From: Nesterenkonia alkaliphila
Lineage (GTDB): Bacteria; Actinomycetota; Actinomycetes; Actinomycetales; Micrococcaceae
Direction: 5' to 3'
Length of the DNA stretch: 33,697 bases
Assembly (NCBI RefSeq): GCF_009758175.1
Contig: NZ_WRPM01000021.1
Coordinates: forward strand, 1-33,697
Both the position numbers and the translations under genes were made by a program. Position 1 is the stretch's first letter. Each line of letters opens with the position of its first letter. Shown here piece by piece: positions 28,630-33,697 of this stretch. Below the pieces are notes generated by a model. It saw only the letters and a list, made by a program, of their open reading frames with translations, searched no databases and had not been told where the DNA came from.

Positions 28630-30527
28630 TGGGCAAGAAGTCACCCTCACTGAACCGGCAGGCGCTGCTGCGCACCCTGCGGATGGTCTGGCCTTTCGTC
28701 AAGCGGCATAAGCTGCTGGTGGGCCTGGGCATGCTGGCCCTGATCGGCGATGTCCTGTTCCGGATCCTGGAGCCCTGGCCGGTGAAGTTCGCCGTGGATG
28801 CGGTCACCGACGCCCTGGGCGCGGAGCTTGAGAGCACTGCCGACGGGGCCGATAACGTGGCCGGGGTGATCGTCTTCTGGTCAGTGGCCCTGGCCGGAAT
28901 CGTGGCCGGCCGCGCCATCTGCAACTACGGCTCCACCATCGCATTCGCCAAAACCGGAGTGAAGGTGGCCGCCAGGCTGCGCACCAAAGTGTTCGAGCAT
29001 ATTCAGTCACTGTCGCTGCGCTACCACTCGAAGGCCAGTATCGGTGACACCTCCCAGCGCCTGGTAGGCGATATGGGCCGGCTGCAGGAGGTGGCCGTGA
29101 CCGCCGGGCTGCCGATGATCGGCAACCTGCTCACCCTGATCGCCCTGTTCGTGGTGGTTATTGTGCTCAACCCGGTGCTGGCCCTGGTGGTCACCGCTAC
29201 TGCCGGCGGCTATCTGCTGGCCTCACGGGTGCTGAGCCCCAAGATCACCACCGCATCGCGAGCCACCCGTAAGGGCGAGGGGCAGCTGGTGGGTGACGCT
29301 GCCGAGGCGCTGGCGGCAATCCGGGTGGTCCAGGCCTACGGGCTGGAGGACACTGTGGCCTCCGGGTTCGCCGCCGGGAACGAGAAGGCTCTGAGGGCCG
29401 GGATCAAGGCCCGCAAGCTGGCCGCCAAGCTGGAGCGTTCCACCGACTTCTTTGTGGGCATCGCCACCGCAGTGGTGCTGGGCTTCGGCGGTTGGCAGGT
29501 GCTGGCCGGAGTGATGACCCCCGGGGATATGGTCCTGTTTCTGATGTACCTGAAGATCGCGATGAAGCCGCTGCGGGATATGGCCAAGTACACCGGGCGG
29601 ATCGCCCGGGCCACCGCCTCCGGTGAGCGCATCGCGGATCTGCTCGATGAACCGGTGGAGGTCACTGACCCCAAGGACCCGATGCCGATGCGCCGGGTTA
29701 CCGGTGAACTGTGCTTCTGGGAGATCAGTGCTGCCGACGGCCGAGGTGTGCCGCTGTTCGAGAACCTCAGCCTGCGCATCCCCGCCGGCCAGCGGGTGGG
29801 CCTGCTGGGCCCCTCAGGGGCCGGCAAGTCCACTCTTACCGGATACCTGCTGCGGCTGGCCGATCCCGACTCCGGATCGGTGCTGGTGGACGGCTACTCC
29901 ACCCGCAGCGTGGCCAAGGCTGAGCTGCGCGGCAATATAGCGGTGCTGCTGCAGGAATCGGTGCTGTTCTCCACCAGCATCGCAGAGAACATCCGCTACG
30001 GCCGCCAGGAAGCCACCGATGATGAGGTGGTCAGCGCCGCCCGGCGGGCCGGCGCCCATGACTTCATCACGAAGCTCCCCGAGGGCTATGAGACGGTGCT
30101 GGGCAACCGCGGCGATACCCTCTCCGGCGGCCAGCGGCAGCGGATCGCAATCGCCCGGGCCCTGGTCCGCAACGCTCCCATCGTGCTGCTGGATGAACCC
30201 ACCTCCGGGCTGGACCCGGCCTCCCGGGCGAAGGTGGAGGAATCCATCCGGGAGCTCACCGCCGGGCGCACCACTATCGCCATCACCCACGATCTCTCCA
30301 TGATCCAAGGGCTGGACCGGGTGCTGTGGCTGCAGGGCGGCGCCATCCTGGAGGACGGAGCTCCCCAGGAACTGCTGGCCGACTCGGAGTCGAAACTCGC
30401 ACAGTGGGCGCAGAGCCAGCGCCGCAGCATGGCCTCGGCCGCCGAGCGTGGGCAGCACACTGGGCTTCCCACCGCCCATGACCTCCTGATCCCCGATCGC
30501 CGTCTGCCCCGTGAGGTGAATGCATGA
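28629..30527 (+). CDS. ABC exporter with fused membrane and ATPase domains
   Basis: A 632-residue half-transporter of the MsbA/lipid-multidrug exporter type; two copies would form the exporter. Membrane domain about residues 15-330 with six helices, including 'LVGLGMLALIGDVLFRILEP' and 'IVFWSVALAGIVAGRAI'. The ATPase domain is complete: Walker A 'GPSGAGKST' with Lys400, Q-loop 'VLLQESVLFSTSI', signature 'LSGGQRQRIAIARAL' (about 498-512), Walker B 'IVLLDEPTSGLD' with Asp522 and catalytic Glu523, and H-loop His554. The C-terminal 60 residues are hydrophilic. It overlaps the upstream glycosyltransferase by one base and the downstream kinase by four. The position between three glycosyltransferases and two kinases suggests it flips or exports the glycoconjugate made by the operon. 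Confidence 0.93.
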   Translation: MGKKSPSLNRQALLRTLRMVWPFVKRHKLLVGLGMLALIGDVLFRILEPWPVKFAVDAVTDALGAELESTADGADNVAGVIVFWSVALAGIVAGRAICNYGSTIAFAKTGVKVAARLRTKVFEHIQSLSLRYHSKASIGDTSQRLVGDMGRLQEVAVTAGLPMIGNLLTLIALFVVVIVLNPVLALVVTATAGGYLLASRVLSPKITTASRATRKGEGQLVGDAAEALAAIRVVQAYGLEDTVASGFAAGNEKALRAGIKARKLAAKLERSTDFFVGIATAVVLGFGGWQVLAGVMTPGDMVLFLMYLKIAMKPLRDMAKYTGRIARATASGERIADLLDEPVEVTDPKDPMPMRRVTGELCFWEISAADGRGVPLFENLSLRIPAGQRVGLLGPSGAGKSTLTGYLLRLADPDSGSVLVDGYSTRSVAKAELRGNIAVLLQESVLFSTSIAENIRYGRQEATDDEVVSAARRAGAHDFITKLPEGYETVLGNRGDTLSGGQRQRIAIARALVRNAPIVLLDEPTSGLDPASRAKVEESIRELTAGRTTIAITHDLSMIQGLDRVLWLQGGAILEDGAPQELLADSESKLAQWAQSQRRSMASAAERGQHTGLPTAHDLLIPDRRLPREVNA

Positions 30528-31714
30528 GATCTGCCGCCGAGCCGTTCATACCCACCCCCGCCCAGGCGGACGCGGCCGCAGCCTCCGCCGTGGAGCTGGA
30601 CCGCGCTGAGGAACTGATCCATGCTGCGCTGCTCTCCGAGCTGCTGCAGCGCAGCGTGCAGGTCACCCACGCCCGGATCAAGCCAGGGCACTCCGTGGTG
30701 GTGGCCCACGCCGGTGAGGACGGTGCGCATGGTTGGACCATGCTGACCTCCGACCAGGATAAATTCGGCAAGGCCCGGCAGCGGGCAGCGGACTTCGGCC
30801 AACAGCTCCAGGTCCACCAGCGCGACCCCGCCCGGGGCTACCTCTACAGCGGCAGCATCTGGTCAGATCCGGCGCTGGCCAAAGAGCTGCACGATGCCCG
30901 CAGCAGCCTTGACGAGGCTGAGGGCCGCCCGGTGCAGTGGCAGATCCTGCGCTACAACCCCCGGCGCCGCCTGGTGGCCGTGGTCGATGCCGGGCACAGC
31001 CCCAAAGTAGTGCGGGTGGCTGCCGGGGGTGCAGACCAGCTGCTGGCCACCGCCCTTCGCTGGCGCAGCCTGGGGCTCCCGGTAACCAATGTCTCCCCCC
31101 TGGGGCGCCGGCACTCAGCGACCATCGCCCCGTTGTGGGGCGTAGGCGACCTCACCGAGTACCCCTATGAACCGGCCGCCCAGCGCGCCGGGGAGGCGGT
31201 GGCCCAGCTGCACCGCGCACCGCGGCACGAATCCTGCGGAGACCGGCCTCATGCCGATCCGGCCGAGGCCGCCGCAGCCCTGGGCAGGATCGCTCCCTGG
31301 TTGGCCGCCCGCGCCGACCAGCTGGCACTGCGCTGCAGCAGCCAACTCAGGCCCACTCTGAGCTCCACAGCTGCTGAGATCCACGGTGACCTTTCCCCCG
31401 ACCAGGTGATCCTGGCCGCAGCAGCCAGCCATAAGGTCCGGATCATCGACCTGGACCGGGCCGGCTGCGGCCACCCGATGCGCGATATCGGCTCCTGGGT
31501 GGCCACCTGCCGGCATAGCGGCACACCGGAACTCATTGACGCGTTCCTGGCCGGATACGCCACCGGGGCACCGCTGGAACCCGCCGATCTGGACGCCTGG
31601 GAGGCCTACGCCCATCTGTCCCGGGCCACCGACTTCTTCCGGCACCGGGAGTCGGATTGGCCCCGGCAGACGGTCCACGCACTGAACCTGGCCGAGGAGG
31701 CACTGAACCGATGA
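30524..31714 (+). CDS. APH-fold small-molecule kinase (first copy)
   Basis: A 396-residue protein of the aminoglycoside phosphotransferase/choline kinase superfamily, which phosphorylates hydroxyls of small molecules or sugars. The first 140 residues are an extra N-terminal region without a recognised motif. The N-lobe ATP-binding Lys is in 'GHSPKVVRVAAGG'. The catalytic loop is 'IHGDLSPDQVIL' with His287, Asp289 and Gln294 in place of the usual Asn. The metal site is 'RIIDLDRAGCG' with Asp309 and Asp311, followed by 'HPMRDIGSWVATC'. A Gln at the Asn position also occurs, as I recall, in actinobacterial maltokinases. GAGGTG precedes the ATG at 30524, which overlaps the ABC stop. A role as drug-resistance kinase is unlikely given the setting. 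Confidence 0.87.
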   Translation: MRSAAEPFIPTPAQADAAAASAVELDRAEELIHAALLSELLQRSVQVTHARIKPGHSVVVAHAGEDGAHGWTMLTSDQDKFGKARQRAADFGQQLQVHQRDPARGYLYSGSIWSDPALAKELHDARSSLDEAEGRPVQWQILRYNPRRRLVAVVDAGHSPKVVRVAAGGADQLLATALRWRSLGLPVTNVSPLGRRHSATIAPLWGVGDLTEYPYEPAAQRAGEAVAQLHRAPRHESCGDRPHADPAEAAAALGRIAPWLAARADQLALRCSSQLRPTLSSTAAEIHGDLSPDQVILAAAASHKVRIIDLDRAGCGHPMRDIGSWVATCRHSGTPELIDAFLAGYATGAPLEPADLDAWEAYAHLSRATDFFRHRESDWPRQTVHALNLAEEALNR

Positions 31715-31744
31715 GCATTGAACCGATGAACACAGAACCGATGA
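31705..31744 (+). repeat. Three GAACCGATGA units, 15-bp period, at the second kinase start
   Basis: GAACCGATGA occurs at 31705, 31720 and 31735. Each copy contains an in-frame ATG of the second kinase (31711, 31726, 31741). Only the first forms the ATGA overlap with the stop of the previous gene. Confidence 0.85.
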
Positions 31745-32610
31745 CCACTCTGATCGCAGACCCCGCCCTGCCGGCCCTCGATGAACTGATGAGCATCGGC
31801 GCTGAACTGGTCTCCCATAAACGGGGCAGGCGCGCCGTGGTGCGGATGCAGACCGGCAGCGGCACCCAGTTCATCAAAGTGGTCAGACCCGGCAAGGCAG
31901 CCAAGATCCTCGATGGCATCCGCCGGGCGGAACCCTTCAACGGCCCCTTCCGCACCCCGGAGGTGCTCCAGAGCACCGATTCCACGGTGACCTTCGCAGA
32001 GCTGACAGGTCTCAGCCTGCACAGCCCTGAACAGCTCTCCCAGGATCAGTGGGTGCAGGCCTGGACTCAAGTGGCCGCCTCCCTGGCGCAGGTCATCCGG
32101 ACCGGCCGGCCTCAGGACCAGCCGGCACCGCTGGTGCACTCAGCCGAGGCGGAGGTCCGGGTACTGCGGCAGTGGTTCCAGCGCAGCGCGGAGCAGCTGC
32201 CACAGGCTGCGCGCACGCAGCAGCAGCTCACCAAGCTCGCCAGCCAGCTAGAGCAGATCAGCACCCCCCGGATGAGTCCCACCCACCGCGATCTGCATGA
32301 CAAGCAGCTGCTCTGGTCCGCAGCGGCCGGTCCCGGGCTTCTAGATGTTGACACCGCCTGCGCAGCTGATCCGGCACTGGATCTGGGCAACCTCAGGGCC
32401 CATGCGCTACTGCGCCGGCTGCAGGGACTCTGGTCACCTGCCGAGGCTGAGACCGTGCAGTTCTGCCTCGACCACTGCGCCGAGGAGACCTCGGTGCCCC
32501 GAGAGTCCGTGGCGGTCTATGAACGGGCTGCCCTGCTGCGGCTCAGCATGGTCTATGCGCTGCGGCCCCAGCACAGCACCGTAGCCGAGGAGCTGACTCA
32601 GCTGGTCTGA
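31711..32610 (+). CDS. APH-fold small-molecule kinase (second copy)
   Basis: A 299-residue kinase-like protein of the same superfamily as its upstream neighbour but only distantly similar. The ATP-binding Lys lies in 'GTQFIKVVRPGKAAKI' (about residues 50-66). The catalytic loop is 'THRDLHDKQLLW' with His192, Asp194 and Gln199; the metal motif is 'LLDVDTACAADPALDLGNL' with Asp212 and Asp214. All catalytic positions are intact. The start is one of three ATGs in a 15-bp repeat; I use 31711, which gives the ATGA overlap typical of this operon. It is the last gene, and its final 13 bases overlap the end of a convergent membrane-protein gene. Confidence 0.86.
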   Translation: MSIEPMNTEPMTTLIADPALPALDELMSIGAELVSHKRGRRAVVRMQTGSGTQFIKVVRPGKAAKILDGIRRAEPFNGPFRTPEVLQSTDSTVTFAELTGLSLHSPEQLSQDQWVQAWTQVAASLAQVIRTGRPQDQPAPLVHSAEAEVRVLRQWFQRSAEQLPQAARTQQQLTKLASQLEQISTPRMSPTHRDLHDKQLLWSAAAGPGLLDVDTACAADPALDLGNLRAHALLRRLQGLWSPAEAETVQFCLDHCAEETSVPRESVAVYERAALLRLSMVYALRPQHSTVAEELTQLV

Positions 32611-33005
32611 GTCGCTTCCAGCCACTCCTGTGTGGGCTTGATGAAGAGCAGGACCAGGGCCAGGGCGGCCGGCAGCAGGAATATCAGCCCAGTTCCCACC
32701 GCCCCGCCGGAGAAGAAGCTGAAGGAGAGCACCACCAGCAGCAGCTGAAGCACCATCGCGGGGGTACGCGCGGCCGGTGAGCCCTGAAAGATCTGGAAGC
32801 CCAGCAGCACCAGAATCACACCGGAGAGCAGGAACAGTATGCTCAGCGCAACAGTGCCTGCGGTATCGAGCACCTGAGCATCCTCGGTGAAGACCGAGGC
32901 CAGGGTGCCGAAGATGACAGCCGCACCCTGCAGGAACATCACCACGTAGATGACCCACACCGGCACCGGCCGGGGCGGCCGGGCAGAGGAGGCAGTCTCA
33001 GACAT
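32598..33005 (-). CDS. Small four-helix membrane protein of unknown function
   Basis: A 135-residue hydrophobic protein. Segments are about residues 15-36 ('VWVIYVVMFLQGAAVIFGTL'), 48-73, 82-99 and 103-120, with a short polar N-terminus and a C-terminal 'KPTQEWLEATQTS'. I recognise no family. The ATG at 33005 lacks a clear ribosome-binding site. The gene is convergent with the kinase operon, with a 13-bp tail overlap, and divergent from the Pro/Thr/Ser-rich gene across 161 bp that contain shared repeats. It may belong functionally to either neighbour. Confidence 0.75.
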   Translation of the reverse strand: MSETASSARPPRPVPVWVIYVVMFLQGAAVIFGTLASVFTEDAQVLDTAGTVALSILFLLSGVILVLLGFQIFQGSPAARTPAMVLQLLLVVLSFSFFSGGAVGTGLIFLLPAALALVLLFIKPTQEWLEATQTS

Positions 33006-33060
33006 GAGACCTATTCAACCATCCGCGCCCATACTGCGGGAATCGGCGCCAGAACCGCCG

Positions 33061-33107
33061 GAAGATGAGAGAGCTCTCATGCCGGTTTCCTGCTCCTCTC
33101 ACAATAG
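33061..33107 (+). promoter_or_regulatory. ATGAGAG/CTCTCAT pair and phased TCTCAC hexamers before the Pro/Thr-rich gene
   Basis: ATGAGAG (33065-33071) and CTCTCAT (33074-33080) form an inverted pair. TCTCAT at 33075 and TCTCAC at 33097 are 22 bp apart, with a degenerate TTTCCT at the midpoint (33086), the same 11-bp phase as at 24801-24828. The block ends next to where a -35 element would lie for the -10 at 33126, as in response-regulator-activated promoters. Confidence 0.5.
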
Positions 33108-33125
33108 GCGGCCAGAGTAAACACG

Positions 33126-33131
33126 TAAGAT
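33126..33131 (+). promoter_or_regulatory. Probable -10 box of the Pro/Thr/Ser-rich gene
   Basis: TAAGAT, 35 nt before the ATG at 33167. No TTGACA-like -35 is present at the usual distance; the repeat block at 33061-33107 occupies that place. Confidence 0.45.
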
Positions 33132-33166
33132 CACAGCAGAAACGTCCAAGGAGTACTGAAAAGACC

Positions 33167-33634
33167 ATGAGCCGACAGACCACCTGGGTCATCACCGGAG
33201 CTCTGAGCATCGTTGCCCTCGGCGGCGGCACCGCCATAGCTTCCACCCTGGGCCAGGACAACGACCAGGACTTCGGGCCCGCCGTAGAGGTCACCACCAC
33301 ACAGGCGCCCACCGACTCCCCCAGCTCATCGCCCTCACCGACCAGCACGGCCTCACCAAGCAGCACGGCCTCACCGAGCAGCTCGCCCAGCCCCAGTTCG
33401 ACGCCGTCCCCCTCCCCAGAGAGCCCCACCTCCAGCCCCACACCGCAGAACACTCAGCAGGCTCCGCCGCCGCCCCCGCAGACTACCCAGGCGCCTCCGC
33501 CACCTCCGCAGACTACCCAAGCGCCTCCGCCGCAACAGGTGAATCCGGCTCCCCCACAGTCCTGGAGCTCACCGAGCTCCTGGTCCCCGGCCTCAGCCGA
33601 GAGCTGGAGCGCGCCCAGCGCCCCTAGTTCCTGA
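33167..33634 (+). CDS. Pro/Thr/Ser-rich envelope protein with N-terminal membrane anchor
   Basis: A 155-residue protein with a short basic start and one hydrophobic segment ('TTWVITGALSIVALGGG', about residues 5-24). This is either an uncleaved anchor or a signal peptide ('AIAST'). All the rest is disordered Ser/Pro/Thr/Gln. It includes an 18-bp DNA repeat at 33344-33379 (Ser-Thr-Ala-Ser-Pro-Ser twice) and a 30-bp repeat at 33476-33535 (PQTTQAPPPP twice). Such regions often span the cell wall and can be O-mannosylated; no folded domain is present. AAGGAG lies 13 nt before the ATG, longer than usual. The upstream repeat block resembles that of the glycan operon, so it may be co-regulated. No homologue recognised. 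Confidence 0.75.
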   Translation: MSRQTTWVITGALSIVALGGGTAIASTLGQDNDQDFGPAVEVTTTQAPTDSPSSSPSPTSTASPSSTASPSSSPSPSSTPSPSPESPTSSPTPQNTQQAPPPPPQTTQAPPPPPQTTQAPPPQQVNPAPPQSWSSPSSWSPASAESWSAPSAPSS

Positions 33635-33643
33635 GCTGGTCCC

Positions 33644-33667
33644 GGTGGCGGGGGAACCCCGCACACC
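33644..33667 (+). terminator. Terminator after the Pro/Thr/Ser-rich gene
   Basis: GCGGGG (33648-33653) and CCCCGC (33657-33662) pair around a 3-nt loop, extended by GGTG/CACC with one bulge, giving ten pairs that begin 10 bp after the stop codon. Only CTCT follows, so there is no true U-run. Confidence 0.6.
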
Positions 33668-33697
33668 TCTCGGCCGGTTGCAGCGGCACCGGCCTTC

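Noticed and set aside
30524-32610. Reading the two APH-fold genes as aminoglycoside resistance genes
   Set aside because: They are distant from resistance enzymes in motif detail and are embedded at the end of a glycosyltransferase/exporter operon without mobile elements.
1-33697. CRISPR arrays, insertion sequences, prophage genes, tRNA or rRNA genes
   Set aside because: I looked for regularly spaced direct repeats, transposase motifs and cloverleaf-like sequence and found none.

Overview
The window is 33.7 kb of high-GC DNA densely packed with short intergenic gaps and overlapping start and stop codons. It looks like the chromosome of an actinobacterium, probably order Micrococcales. Three things point there: the DUF1844 gene divergent from infC-rpmI-rplT, a fused MrpA/MrpB sodium/proton antiporter subunit, and several apparently leaderless genes with a TANNNT box 6-8 nt before the start codon. 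Very acidic linkers on exported lipoproteins and a complete Mrp antiporter would suit a salt- or alkali-tolerant member such as Nesterenkonia, but the genus is inference only.

Layout. 1-2.1 kb: an orphan peptide-type ABC substrate-binding lipoprotein (minus). 2.1-2.6 kb: the only gene-free stretch above 300 bp. 2.6-3.8 kb: a YihY/BrkB membrane protein. 3.8-10.0 kb: the mrpA(B)-C-D-E-F-G operon (minus), with every junction overlapping by 1-4 nt. 10.2-11.1 kb: an exported Cu superoxide dismutase with an altered zinc site. 11.1-13.5 kb: a three-gene phospholipid operon (CDP-alcohol phosphatidyltransferase, acyltransferase, CdsA). 13.8-20.2 kb: single genes, namely a VTT-like membrane protein, an S9 peptidase, an acylphosphatase, a CDF metal exporter behind a near-perfect 37-bp palindrome, an amidohydrolase, a DUF4870 protein and an RNHCP zinc-ribbon protein. 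20.2-23.7 kb: translation genes (TrmH/SpoU methyltransferase, rplT, rpmI, infC, DUF1844), with two tandem palindromic elements, a terminator, a structured rpmI leader and a probable ATC start codon for infC. 23.8-24.7 kb: a lipoprotein with a 15-bp minisatellite in its signal peptide.

24.85-32.6 kb: the most interesting part. Six genes on the plus strand, five with junctions overlapping by 1-4 nt, encode three glycosyltransferases (one COG4671/MurG-like, two GT4), a full-length ABC exporter and two different APH-fold small-molecule kinases. I read this as a pathway that builds a phosphorylated glycan or glycolipid and moves it across the membrane. I do not recognise it as a described system. 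The upstream region carries hexamers repeated every 11 bp plus an inverted ATGAGA/TCTCAT pair. The same arrangement recurs at 33.06-33.10 kb before a Pro/Thr/Ser-rich envelope protein, so the two loci may share a response regulator.

All functional calls come from motifs read by eye; no database search was run.
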